DNA of 64,000 bases from assembly GCA_963829955.1 (NCBI GenBank), contig CAWHKS010000019.1, positions 186,001 to 250,000 on the forward strand. Reading direction: 5' to 3'. The position numbers and the translations under genes were made by a program. The notes beneath the pieces were generated by a model. It was given only the letters and a program-made list of their open reading frames with translations. It was not told where the DNA came from and did not search any database. How positions within the stretch are numbered: position 1 is the stretch's first letter; each line of letters begins with the position of its first letter. Positions 44,079-53,565 of this stretch are shown piece by piece. Source of the stretch: DASTFY01 sp963829955 (lineage in GTDB: Bacteria > Actinomycetota > Acidimicrobiia > Acidimicrobiales > Ilumatobacteraceae).

Positions 44079-45216
44079 ATGGGGGCGACGTTCCGTCTCG
44101 GTCGGATCCACGGTGTCGCCGTGGACGTGAGCTGGACCGTGCTCGTGATCGTCGGCCTCGTGACTTGGAGCCTGGCCTCCCAGACCCTCCGGGAGTGGGC
44201 TCCAGGCCACCTCACCAGCGTGTACTGGTCGGTTGCCGGGCTCGCGGCCCTGGCCCTGATGGCCTCGATCCTCGCTCACGAGGTCAGCCATGCGGTCGTT
44301 GCCAACTGCAACGGAGTGCCCGTCGAGGGGATCACACTGTGGATGTTCGGCGGGCTGGCCCGGCTCGGGCGACAGGCGCGGCGACGTGTCGGTCGAGCTG
44401 CGCATCGCACTGGCCGGGCCGGCGATGAGTGTGGCCATCGGGCTGGGTTGCCTCCTGTTCGCCGGCCTCAGCGGTGCGCTCGGTGGGTCGGACCTGCTCA
44501 CGACCACCGTCGCGTGGCTGGGCGCGATCAACCTCGTGCTCGCCGTGTTCAACCTGCTTCCGGGAGCTCCCCTGGACGGAGGGCGGGTTCTGACCGCCAT
44601 CCTGTGGCGACGGTCGGGTGACGAAACGCGGGCCCGCCGGCAGGCCGCTCATGCCGGACAGGTGGTGGGCCAGATCTTGATCGCCCTTGGTGTGGTCGAG
44701 CTGGCGCTCGGCGCCGGCATCAGCGGTGTGTGGCTCGCCCTCATCGGCTGGTTCCTGACCTCGGGCGCGCATGCGGAGGCTGCACAGATCGATCTGATGG
44801 TGGTCCTGGAGGGGGTTCGCGTCGGCGATGTCATGACCACCAACGTGCGCACCGTCGACCGCGAGCGGACGGTCGCCGACTTCGTGCATGACGAGGCCAT
44901 GACGACCCGGGTGTCGTCGTTCCCGGTCGTGGACGAGCTGGGCAACCTCCACGGGCTGGTGACTCTCCGGCGCCTCCGCGAGGTCCCTAGTGCGACATGG
45001 GCCACGACCACCCTGGGCTCTGTCGCTGTCCGGGCGGATGAGCTGGCCTTGGCCCGGGCCGAGGAACCGCTCATCGAGGCCGTCGGAAGGGCGGGCGCGG
45101 GCGATGGTCGCATCCTCGTCGTGGACGGCCGGCACCTGGTCGGGATCGTCACCCCATCGGACGTGACGGCCGCGCTCGAGCGCGGCGCGCTGGCTCGAAC
45201 CGGTGGCGGTGGCTGA
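44079..45216 (+). pseudogene. Site-2-protease (M50) with CBS domains, split by a +1 frameshift
   Basis: The first frame carries MGATFRLGRIHGVAVDVSWT and the zinc motif ASILAHEVSHAVVA (HEVSH), ending LWMFGGLARLGRQA. After about 44370-44380 the protein continues one frame on with GDVSVELRIALAGPAMSVAI, then NLLPGAPLDGGRVL (the second metal motif) and two CBS repeats (VGDVMTTNVRTVDRERTVAD onward). One surplus base restores a 378-residue intramembrane protease like Rv2625c. It lies 5 bases after the baeRF gene. An assembly indel is the simplest explanation. Confidence 0.82.
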
Positions 45217-45863
45217 TGATCGACCAGGAGATCGCGGTGGTGGCGGGACCGGTCGTCGTCGGAGGTCATCTCACCGTCCCCGACGCGGCCAGCGGTGTGG
45301 TGGTGTTCGCACACGGCAGCGGCAGCAGCCGCAAGAGCCCACGGAACAGGTACGTCGCCTCTGTCCTGAATCGCGCCGGCCTGTCGACGTTGCTGTTCGA
45401 TCTGCTGACTCCCGGTGAGGAGCTCGACCGAGCCAACGTGTTCGACATCGGGCTGCTGGCCGGCCGCCTCGTCGAGGCCACCAGGTCCCTGCAACGCGAA
45501 CGCGCGACTGCGGGCCTGCCGGTCGGCTACTTCGGGGCCAGCACCGGGGCCGCGGCCGCGCTCTGGGCCGCCGCCGACGCCGGCAACGGCATCGCCGCGG
45601 TCGTGTCCCGAGGGGGCCGTCCTGACCTGGCGGGACCACGCCTGCCCGCGGTCACGGCTCCGACGCTCCTGATCGTCGGTGGACGGGACGATGTGGTGCT
45701 CGAGCTCAACCGGCAGGCGCTCGCCTCGCTCCGCTGCGCGAAGCAGCTCGCGGTCGTACCCGGCGCCACACACCTGTTCGAGGAGCCCGGGACGCTCCAA
45801 GTCGCAGCTGAGCTCGCCCGGGACTGGTTCGTCGGCCGCCTGGAGGGCGGGGTCGACGAGTGA
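45216..45863 (+). CDS. Dienelactone-hydrolase-like alpha/beta hydrolase
   Basis: The alpha/beta hydrolase has 215 residues. The oxyanion strand is VVFAHGSGSSRKSPRNR, the nucleophile elbow GYFGASTGAAAALWAAA (GASTG with Ser nucleophile), the Asp is in LLIVGGRDDVVLELN, and the His in VPGATHLFEEPGTL. Hydrolases of this type form the second half of the DosR-regulon protein Rv0571c, whose first half is a PRTase. The ATG overlaps the S2P stop (TGATG). Confidence 0.85.
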   Translation: MIDQEIAVVAGPVVVGGHLTVPDAASGVVVFAHGSGSSRKSPRNRYVASVLNRAGLSTLLFDLLTPGEELDRANVFDIGLLAGRLVEATRSLQRERATAGLPVGYFGASTGAAAALWAAADAGNGIAAVVSRGGRPDLAGPRLPAVTAPTLLIVGGRDDVVLELNRQALASLRCAKQLAVVPGATHLFEEPGTLQVAAELARDWFVGRLEGGVDE

Positions 45864-46093
45864 CGAGGATCCACGGCGCGAACTGCTCTGGCGGCCAAGG
45901 GGCACTCATGTCCATGACGATCCTGCCCACCGCCGTCGGGTTGGTCTTCCTCGGCGACAAGGCCCGCGCCGGTCTCGAGTGGCTCGCCTTCGCCGGGTTC
46001 GACGTGACCCTCGCGTCCGTGCTGGGCCTGACCCTCATCCGGTCGCGGCCGGCACCGATGCGTCTGGCCCCGCCGGCTCAGGAGTCGCCGTAG
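45860..46093 (+). CDS. Small hydrophobic protein, possibly the C-terminal end of a DMT-type transporter
   Basis: The 77-residue frame starts at a GTG overlapping the hydrolase stop (GTGA). It has hydrophobic stretches SMTILPTAVGLVFLGDKARA and WLAFAGFDVTLASVLGLTLI. These resemble the last two helices of EamA/DMT transporters (PLVTVLLGVLLLGE...W..LAG..L...GV). The rest of such a transporter is missing. It is either an operon-embedded remnant or an unrecognised small membrane protein. Confidence 0.35.
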   Translation: MTRIHGANCSGGQGALMSMTILPTAVGLVFLGDKARAGLEWLAFAGFDVTLASVLGLTLIRSRPAPMRLAPPAQESP

Positions 46094-46121
46094 CCGAGTG
46101 ACCGCGGCAGTGGGTGACAGC

Positions 46122-49100
46122 ATGGCCGGCGTGCTCCTGCCTCGGCTCCGGGTGTTCCTCACCTCGCCTGGCGATGTTGGGGAGGAGCGCGCCATCGTCC
46201 GAACCTTCCTCCAGCAACTACCGACCGATCCGTTCGTGCGGGATCGGACGACCATCGAGCTCGTGGCGTGGGACACGCCCGGCGGTGGCGCGCCGATGCT
46301 GGCGGCCCGAACGCCGCAGGCTTCCATCGACGCCGGGCTGCCCCTCCCCTCGGCGTGCGACGTCGTCATCGCCGTCTTCTGGGGCCGCATCGGGACGCCG
46401 CTGCCCCACCCTGAGTACGCGCGCGCCGACGGCACCGCCTACGAGTCGGGGTCGGTCTGGGAGCTGGAGGAGGCCCTCGAGGCGTCTCGGCGCGTGGGCC
46501 GCCCGCAGGTCCTCATCTACCGGCGCATCCCTCCGAGCCAGGTCGACCTCACCGCATCCGACGCCGACGAGCGGATCGCCCAGTTCCGTGGACTCACGGC
46601 GTACTTCGAGCGGTTCACCGATCCGGCCACGGGGGCGATCCACACGGCGCACTCGACCTATGAGAAGCCTGACGACTTCCGGCAGCGGGTCGAGGTCGAT
46701 CTGCGAACCCTGGTCAAGGACGCGCTGGACAGCGCTGATCATGCGCCACTCGCGCAGACCGACGTGGAGGCTCCATCCCTGTGGCAGGGCTCGCCGTTCC
46801 CCGGACTGCGCTCGTTCACGCCGGCGGACGCGCCGATCTACTTCGGCCGCGGCCGCGAGACCGACCTCCTCGTCAGCCGAGTGGCCTCGAGCCCGTTCGT
46901 CACCGTCATCGGGGCGAGCGGATCGGGCAAGTCATCGATCGTGGGCGCCGGGCTCATCCCTCGGTTGGCAGAGTCCAAACCGGACCTCCTGCTGCCCTCG
47001 TTCGACCGCGACACCCGGCGATGGACCGGTCTGCGGTTCACGCCCGGCGAGCTCGGTCCCGACCCGTTCCTGCCATTGGCCGCGCAGCTCGCCCCGCTGA
47101 TGGGCGACATCCCGCGCGGCATCGCGGCGCGCCTTCGCGCGGCGCCGATCGCAGCGCTCGACGAGCTCGGACGGACCAGCGGCACCACGGGCGCGCTGGT
47201 CTTCTGCGATCAGTTCGAGGAGCTCTTCACGGTGGTGGCGGAGGAGCACCGCGATGCGTTCATCGAGCTGCTCGTCGCGATCGCCGCCGCAGGTCACCAC
47301 CGCGTGGTGGTGACGCTCCGCTCGGACTTCTACCAACGATGTGTGGAGCGCCCGGCCCTCGCCCGGCTGATGGAGGACGGCCAGATCCCCGTCGCGGCGC
47401 CGACCGACCAGCTGCTCGAGATGATCACGCGACCGGCGACCATCGCCGGCTTGACGTTCGAAGAGGAGCTCGTCGGCCGCCTCCTGTACGACACCGGGAG
47501 CGGTGCAGGGGCCCTGCCGCTCTTGGCGTTCGCGCTCGACGAGCTCTATCGGCTGTCGGACGGGCAGATGACGCTGGCGGCGTACGAGGCGCTCGGCGGC
47601 GTGCAGGGAGCCATCGGCGTGCGGGCCGAGCACGTGTACCAGGAGCGGATCGGCGATGCGGAGCGGGACGTGTTCCCTCAGGTGTTCCGCGAGCTGGTGG
47701 AGATCGACGACGACGGCCGACCGGCTCGTCGGCGGGCGCCAATGGCCGCCATCGACGGCATCCCCGCGGCGAGCGGTCTCGTCAGCGCCTTCACCGACGC
47801 CCGCCTGCTCGTGTCGGGCGCAGGCGCCCAAGGACCGAGCTTCGAGGTGGCGCACGAGGCGCTGTTCCGGAGCTGGCAGCGGTTGCGCGACGTGATCGAG
47901 CGCCAGAGCGACGACCTTCGGCTGCTACAGGTGGTGATCCGGGCCGCCAGGGACTGGGACGCCAGCGGGCGCGCCACGTCGTATCTCTGGCCGCACGAGC
48001 GGCTCGAGCCCGTCTACGAGATGCGCGAACGCCTGCATCCCGTGCTCGACCCTGTGACCGAGGCCTTCATCAGACCCGAAGCGGAGCGGCTGCTGGTGAG
48101 CCTGGCGGCGACGGATACCGCGCCGTATCAACGCTCCGCCACCGCCGACCGGCTGGCGGCGATCGGAGCCAGCACCGTTGCGGGCCTGGTGCCCCTGCTC
48201 GGCTCCGGTGACGAACGAGTGCGGACGGCCGCCGCCCATGCCTTGGGCCGGATCGGGACAGCGGTCGTCGCGCCCGTCGCCGAGGTCGCGTCCGGCGCAA
48301 CCGATCCCGATTCGCGCCTGTCCGCGGTGGCGGTTCTGCGGGCGGTTGGCGACGAACCGTCGGTGGCCGCGCTCGCGAGAGCGGCGCGCGACTCCGACGA
48401 GCGAGTGCGGTCAGCCGCGGTCGGCGCGGTCGGCGGCATCCACCGCCCCGATGCCCGCGACGCGCTGGTGGGCGCACTGTCGGACCTCTCGATCGATGTG
48501 CGCTGGCAGGCGGCCGGTGCGCTCGCCGCGTTCGGCGACACCGCGATCCCCGCGCTGGTCGAAGCGCTCGGCGGTCGGTCGCCCGAAGCGGCCGAGGCGG
48601 CGGCGAACGCGCTCCTCGCCCTCGGCTCGATCGCGATCCCGTCCCTCATCGTCAGCCTCGGCAGCTCGCCCTCGACGGCGGCGCGGGAGGCCGCGGCCCA
48701 CGTGCTCGTGCGGTTCGGTGGGGACGCCGCGTCTGAGCTCGCTTCCACCTTGCCGAGTCCGAGCCCGGACGAGGAATGGCGGGTCGTGTCGGTGCTCGGC
48801 GCCATCGGTGACCGCGTCGCCACGGCTCGCGTGGTGGGCGCACTCCGATCGCCCGACGTGGTGGTCAGGGGAGCCGCCGTTGATGCGCTCATTGCCCTGG
48901 GCGACCCACTCGCGCTGCCCGCGCTCCTGCCGATGCTCGACGATGCCGACAGCGACGTTCGGGACCTCGCCGCGGCTGCGCTGGCGGAACTCGGTCCGTC
49001 CGCGGTGGAGCCTCTCGTCGACCTGCTGTCGACCACCCGCTCCGATGTGGTCCGCCGCGGCTGTCGGGTCGCCCTCCTCGCCATCGGTGCGCCCGCGGTA

Positions 49101-49769
49101 CCGCGCCTCGTGCGAGAGCTCGGCACCACCGACCAGCCGGCGTCGACCGAGTCTGTGCTGACCGCCCTTGGCGCGGTCGCAGCGCCGGCGCTGGCGTCGA
49201 CGCTCGCCTCCGGAGGGCCGGCGGCGGATGCCGCGCAGCGGGTCCTCGTGCAGATCGGTACCCCGGCACTCAGGGCTCTCTTGGCCGCCGTCGAACGGCG
49301 CGACGCGCCGGGATATGCGATGGCGCTCGACACGTTGGCGGCCATCGGCGAGCCCGGGATCGCTCATCTCTTTGCCTCGGCCTTGGTGGACCCGGATCCG
49401 CTCGTGCGGGCGGCTGGCGTGCGCGGTCTCGGCGGTCTCGGATCTCCAGCCGTGCCGATGCTCGTGCCGCGACTCGCGACGACCGAACCCGCGCAGCGTG
49501 AGGCCATCGTCGCCGCCGCGGCCGCGGTCGGCGCGCCTGCCGTGCCGGTCCTGATCGAGCGGGCGCGCCACGGCACTGAGCGGGAGCGGGCCGCCGCGTG
49601 CGCCGCACTCGAGCAGATCGCCACGCCCCGGGCCGTGTTCCACACCTATCAGCGGCTGTGGGCCGAGCCGCTGACGCCGCGCCGTCAGCCGCTGAAGAAC
49701 ACCACTCGCGACGAGAACTGCGAACCGTCGGCGAGGTTGGCCACGACCTCGGCGACCACCTGTCCGTAG
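46122..49769 (+). CDS. DUF4062-STAND NTPase-HEAT repeat protein (Avs-like architecture)
   Basis: The protein has 1215 residues. Residues 8-105 are a DUF4062 module (LRVFLTSPGDVGEERAIVRT, and CDVVIAVFWGRIGTPLP). Residues 225-640 are a conflict-type STAND NTPase (SPFPGLRSFTPADAPIYFGR, Walker A GASGSGKSS near 264-272, Walker B LVFCDQFEELF). Residues about 670-1180 are HEAT-like repeats (recurring VRTAAAHALGRIG, VRWQAAGALAAFG, VRGAAVDALIALG). Effector-NTPase-repeat sensor is the layout of Avs and other NLR-like defence proteins. The last 85 bases overlap the convergent sheath gene. A GTG at 46098 is an alternative start. Confidence 0.85.
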   Translation: MAGVLLPRLRVFLTSPGDVGEERAIVRTFLQQLPTDPFVRDRTTIELVAWDTPGGGAPMLAARTPQASIDAGLPLPSACDVVIAVFWGRIGTPLPHPEYARADGTAYESGSVWELEEALEASRRVGRPQVLIYRRIPPSQVDLTASDADERIAQFRGLTAYFERFTDPATGAIHTAHSTYEKPDDFRQRVEVDLRTLVKDALDSADHAPLAQTDVEAPSLWQGSPFPGLRSFTPADAPIYFGRGRETDLLVSRVASSPFVTVIGASGSGKSSIVGAGLIPRLAESKPDLLLPSFDRDTRRWTGLRFTPGELGPDPFLPLAAQLAPLMGDIPRGIAARLRAAPIAALDELGRTSGTTGALVFCDQFEELFTVVAEEHRDAFIELLVAIAAAGHHRVVVTLRSDFYQRCVERPALARLMEDGQIPVAAPTDQLLEMITRPATIAGLTFEEELVGRLLYDTGSGAGALPLLAFALDELYRLSDGQMTLAAYEALGGVQGAIGVRAEHVYQERIGDAERDVFPQVFRELVEIDDDGRPARRRAPMAAIDGIPAASGLVSAFTDARLLVSGAGAQGPSFEVAHEALFRSWQRLRDVIERQSDDLRLLQVVIRAARDWDASGRATSYLWPHERLEPVYEMRERLHPVLDPVTEAFIRPEAERLLVSLAATDTAPYQRSATADRLAAIGASTVAGLVPLLGSGDERVRTAAAHALGRIGTAVVAPVAEVASGATDPDSRLSAVAVLRAVGDEPSVAALARAARDSDERVRSAAVGAVGGIHRPDARDALVGALSDLSIDVRWQAAGALAAFGDTAIPALVEALGGRSPEAAEAAANALLALGSIAIPSLIVSLGSSPSTAAREAAAHVLVRFGGDAASELASTLPSPSPDEEWRVVSVLGAIGDRVATARVVGALRSPDVVVRGAAVDALIALGDPLALPALLPMLDDADSDVRDLAAAALAELGPSAVEPLVDLLSTTRSDVVRRGCRVALLAIGAPAVPRLVRELGTTDQPASTESVLTALGAVAAPALASTLASGGPAADAAQRVLVQIGTPALRALLAAVERRDAPGYAMALDTLAAIGEPGIAHLFASALVDPDPLVRAAGVRGLGGLGSPAVPMLVPRLATTEPAQREAIVAAAAAVGAPAVPVLIERARHGTERERAAACAALEQIATPRAVFHTYQRLWAEPLTPRRQPLKNTTRDENCEPSARLATTSATTCP

Positions 49770-51247
49770 TCCCGAACTTCCGGCGGGTTGGTACCCGAGT
49801 CGCATCGCACGACGTATGCGTTCTCGGGTGCCGCACCGGCGAGGACGCCGGCCCGGAAGAGCAGCCCGAGGAGGTTGTCGAGCTCGCCGGCAATCTGCTC
49901 CCACAGCAGCGGCTCGCTCGGCTCGTGCACGACCCAGCTCATTCCGTGTTGGACGTTCGCACTCACGAAGTCGACCACACGCTTGCGCGCGAGCTGGCGT
50001 TGGGCGGGATCCGACGACATCGTCCGCGCGCCCATCACCCGTGCACCGGCGCCGATCACCGAGGCGATGGGATTGATCCCGATGGGGTGGAGATGATCGA
50101 TCTCGTGCCTGCTCAGCCGGTATTCCACGCCGGTCGCGCCGGCCAGCTCCTCGTTGGCCGGCGCACGATGGAGGCCGTCGGTGGCTGCGACTCTGGCGAT
50201 CATCCCGGCAACATGGCCGGACGGCGGCACGAACAGGTCCTGCTCCGTCGTGGGATGGCGGACGGCGATCCAGGGGTAGTAGAGCGCGGCGCACGGTGCG
50301 TCGAACGCCGTGAAGTCCACCCGCCAATCGCGCACCTGCTGCGGCGCCAGCCCCGGCGGAGGGTCCAGGATGGCCGTCAACGTGCCCGCGTCCCAGCAGG
50401 CGTCGATGAGCAGCAGCTGGAGCGCCTTGAGCTCTTCGAGCCCGGCGACGCCCTGGATGAACATCGCCATGAGATCGGGCATGCAGACGACGTCGGCCTG
50501 ACCGGTGAGGCCGCGGATCGTTTCGACGGAGCGGCCCAGGGCTGCACTCACGGCGCCGGCTGGCTGGGCCGAGGACCCCTCTGCGTCCGCCGGCTTCCAT
50601 CCGTCGAGCCGGAACCTCCCGCGAGCAGGCGCCCCGCGCAGGTTCCGAACCACGATCTCGTGCGACAGCCGGTTGACGATGTCGTGGGCCTGCCGGGGCC
50701 CCGCCGTGTCGAGGTCATCGAATCGCTCACGCATCTGCCCGTCCACCCACACCGACATCGAGAAGAGCGTCGGCCGGTCGGGCGCGCTGGCGCTGTCGGT
50801 GATCTCGACCTCGATCTCGTTCGTGACCGACCCGCCGTAGCGCGCCGCCAGGGCGAGCGCACCCGATTGCTCATCCGCACCCGGGATCGACACTTCGGCT
50901 CTCGGCGGTGGATGGGTCTGCTCGAGTCCGCTGCGGACCACCCAGCACGCCGTCCCGCCGTTCTGGAAGTACCCATGCACGGCGGGGCCGAGGAACGCTC
51001 CCTCGATCCACGAGCCGAAGGTCGACTCGTACTGGTTCCAGTTCCCCACGTACATCGGCTCGTCGATTGGTCCCCTCTCGGCGAACCCGATGAGGATCGC
51101 CGTGGACGAGGCGTCCTTCCATCGTGATCGCACGGGACGAATCGGTCGAACCGCATGGGGTACCGGCCGCTCGACGCTCGGGAGCAGCCCGAGACGGTCG
51201 GGGCTGAGCTCCTCGAAGTAGACCCCGGGCGACAGGTAGGTGGGCAC
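49685..51247 (-). CDS. Phage tail sheath / contractile injection system sheath-like protein
   Basis: The 520-residue protein begins MPTYLSPGVYFEELSPDRLG, the hallmark start of contractile tail sheath proteins (Y-x-x-PGVYxEE). It keeps the sheath C-terminal domain: IGINPIASVIGAGARVMGAR, RKRVVDFVSANVQHGMSWVV, and the closing VRDYGQVVAEVVANLADGSQ region. No tube, baseplate, spike or ATPase gene of an extracellular injection system is within view. It starts at GTG, 16 bases after the Rieske oxygenase stop, so the two form one operon. Its 3' end overlaps that of the STAND gene by 85 bases. Confidence 0.85.
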   Translation of the reverse strand: MPTYLSPGVYFEELSPDRLGLLPSVERPVPHAVRPIRPVRSRWKDASSTAILIGFAERGPIDEPMYVGNWNQYESTFGSWIEGAFLGPAVHGYFQNGGTACWVVRSGLEQTHPPPRAEVSIPGADEQSGALALAARYGGSVTNEIEVEITDSASAPDRPTLFSMSVWVDGQMRERFDDLDTAGPRQAHDIVNRLSHEIVVRNLRGAPARGRFRLDGWKPADAEGSSAQPAGAVSAALGRSVETIRGLTGQADVVCMPDLMAMFIQGVAGLEELKALQLLLIDACWDAGTLTAILDPPPGLAPQQVRDWRVDFTAFDAPCAALYYPWIAVRHPTTEQDLFVPPSGHVAGMIARVAATDGLHRAPANEELAGATGVEYRLSRHEIDHLHPIGINPIASVIGAGARVMGARTMSSDPAQRQLARKRVVDFVSANVQHGMSWVVHEPSEPLLWEQIAGELDNLLGLLFRAGVLAGAAPENAYVVRCDSGTNPPEVRDYGQVVAEVVANLADGSQFSSRVVFFSG

Positions 51248-51263
51248 GACGCACGCTCTCCGG

Positions 51264-52430
51264 TCAGGGTCTCACGGCGCCCGACAGCTCCTGAAGGTAC
51301 CAGTCGGTCAGCCGGAGCGTCTTCGACTCGATCGGCATGACGTATGGCCCCGGCCGGTAGGCAGAGGACGAGACGCCGCGCTGGTTCTCGGACACGATGC
51401 GAAGGTCCTCGGCGACCGTGACCCGCCACATCCAGGTCAGCCGTTCGAGGTCGTAGTCGAGCCCAGGACGTGCGCCGTCGGGCACCAGCCAGGTCACGGT
51501 GAGGTCCGTCTCCAGCGCGGACTTCGGCGCGTACCGGAGCGCGCAGCCGTAGTCGGCGTACGCCAGGAAGTGGTTGACGATCCCCGCGTAGGCGACCACG
51601 AAGTTGCCGGTGGCGTCGGCTGGCCCCATCAGCGGACCGACGGCTTCGCCGTCCTCGGTCCCGGTCAGTGCGCATCCCTGCAAGGCGTTGTCCGACGAGA
51701 AGTACAGCTCCGCGCCGGGCTCGCCTTGCATCGCCCAGCCATCCATCACATCGGAGGCGGCGCCCTCCGATCCCGTGCGCGCCATGGCGTGGACCCTGGC
51801 GAACTCGGGATGCGAGGGCAGGCAGTGGTAGCACTCGACCTGGTTCTCGAGGGCGAGCTTCCAGTTGGCGGAGAACGAGAAGCGCTCCTCGTGAGCCACC
51901 GTCGCGTCGCTCCAGCCGAACGAACCGAGCGCGTCGTCGAGCGCCCGCCGCACCCCGCCGAAGTCGAGCGGCTCGTCGCTGAACGACACGAAGATCAGGC
52001 CCTGGCACACCTCGACCGGCATCGGTACGAGCCCGAGCGTCGATGTGTCGACATCGGGCCCCAGCCATGGCGCCTTCCGCAGGCTGCCATCGAGGTTGTA
52101 GATCCACGAGTGGTACGGGCAGCGCAGGCCATGGCGGGCCTGGCCAGCGGGCTCGCTGCAGATCCTCGAGCCGCGGTGGCGGCACACGTTGGCGAGCGCA
52201 CGGACCTCGCCGTCGTCGCCCCGAACCACGACGGCCGAATCCAGGTCGTGTTCGCAGACGAGGTAGTCGCCGGCCTGCGGGATCGCCGACTCGTGCCCGA
52301 CGAAGTTCCAGTGCCGGCGGAGGACCACGTCCACATCGAGCCGGTAGACGTCCGGCGACGTGTAGAAGGCCCGGGGCAACGAGTGACCGGCCGGTCGTGA
52401 AGCGATGAGCTCGTGCAGATCCTCGATCAT
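51264..52430 (-). CDS. Rieske non-heme iron oxygenase, alpha subunit
   Basis: The 388-residue oxygenase has the Rieske ligands CRHRG and CPYHSW, with the 2Fe-2S domain at residues 40-150. The mononuclear iron motif is NQVECYHCLPSHPEF (N-x2-E-C-Y-H-x4-H), with the bridging region typical of choline/carnitine or aromatic-ring oxygenases. No reductase or ferredoxin gene is adjacent. It heads an operon with the sheath-like gene and is divergent from glutaminase, with 50 bases between. Confidence 0.9.
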   Translation of the reverse strand: MIEDLHELIASRPAGHSLPRAFYTSPDVYRLDVDVVLRRHWNFVGHESAIPQAGDYLVCEHDLDSAVVVRGDDGEVRALANVCRHRGSRICSEPAGQARHGLRCPYHSWIYNLDGSLRKAPWLGPDVDTSTLGLVPMPVEVCQGLIFVSFSDEPLDFGGVRRALDDALGSFGWSDATVAHEERFSFSANWKLALENQVECYHCLPSHPEFARVHAMARTGSEGAASDVMDGWAMQGEPGAELYFSSDNALQGCALTGTEDGEAVGPLMGPADATGNFVVAYAGIVNHFLAYADYGCALRYAPKSALETDLTVTWLVPDGARPGLDYDLERLTWMWRVTVAEDLRIVSENQRGVSSSAYRPGPYVMPIESKTLRLTDWYLQELSGAVRP

Positions 52431-52480
52431 CCGTGCGTCCCCGAATCAAGACAACCCGCCGACGATGGTAGGACCTCGCA

Positions 52481-53477
52481 ATGGGAAGTTCGCTTGGCGA
52501 TGCCGGACCGTATGTCTCGACAGGGCATCTCCCTCCGAGCGAGCGGGTCCGCGACCTGATCGAAGGGGCGCACCGGCGCTTCCGGGAGTACGCCTCCGGC
52601 GAGCTGTCCCAGGTCTACCCGTCCCTGGCCGCCGTGGATCCCGAGCAGTTCGGGATCTGCGTCGCCGGCGTCGACGGGACGACGATCGAGGCGGGTGACG
52701 CCGACGTCGAGTTCTCGATCATGAGCGTGGCCAAGCCGTTCGTGCTCGCCCTCTTGAGCACCGTCCACACGCCGACCACCGTGCTGGAGTTCGTCGGTGC
52801 CAACGCGACGGGCCGGCGGTTCAACGCGCTCTCCGCCATCGAGGACCAACCGGACGGCAGGACGAACCCGATGGTCAATCCGGGCGCGATCGCGACCACC
52901 AGCATGACTCCTGGAGCGACGACCGAAGCCAAGTGGCGATTCCTGCAGGATGGGCTGTCGCGGTTCGCCGGCCGTTCGCTCTCGATCGACGAGGAGATCT
53001 TCGCATCGGCCTCGGCGACGAACGCGGTCAACCGAGCCATCGGCGACCTGCTCCGCGGCTACGGGAGGTTGGCTGCCGACCCCGACGAGACGGTGGAGCT
53101 CTACACCCGCCAGAGCTGCCTGAGGGTCACTGCCCGGGATCTCGCCGTGATGGCGGCGACGCTCGCCGACGGTGGCGTCAATCCACTGACGCGAGAGGAG
53201 GTCGTGGACCAGCAGAGCTGCCGCGCCGCCCTGGTGGTCATGGCCACGGCCGGCCTGTACGAGACCTCCGGCGACTGGCTGCACACCGTGGGGTTGCCCG
53301 GGAAGAGCGGCATCGGCGGCGGGATCGTCACCGTGTCACCGGGCAAGGGCGGCTTGGGCACGTTCGCGCCCCGGCTCGATCCCGCCGGGAACAGCGTGAA
53401 GGGCCAGCTGGCGGCCCAGTTCCTCGCGCCGGCTCGGCTTGGACCTGTTCGTCTCGGCAGCAGAGGTATCTCTCTGA
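52481..53477 (+). pseudogene. glsA: Glutaminase, frameshifted near its C terminus
   Basis: The main frame (52481 to about 53430) is a full glutaminase of the GlsA family. It shows the nucleophile pair in FSIMSVAKPFVLAL (S-x-x-K), then MVNPGAIATTSM and GLPGKSGIGGGIVTVSPGKG. The canonical end LDPAGNSVKGQLAAQFLA is followed, after one surplus base near 53430, by RLGLDLFVSAAEVSL and TGA at 53475. Without the shift the frame adds about 60 foreign residues. Either an assembly indel or a late natural mutation is possible; the catalytic core is intact. Confidence 0.85.
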
Positions 53478-53565
53478 GGCGTTCTGGCTCCAGATTGCTA
53501 CTGGTACCGTCGTCGCGACGGCATCGCCGCAGCACCGCCCTACCAAGCCGCGAACGGAGTCTCGG

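Noticed and set aside
46098..46121. GTG 46098 as the start of the STAND gene
   Set aside because: It is possible, but the ATG at 46122 has GGGTGA upstream and lies right before the DUF4062 start; kept as an alternative only.
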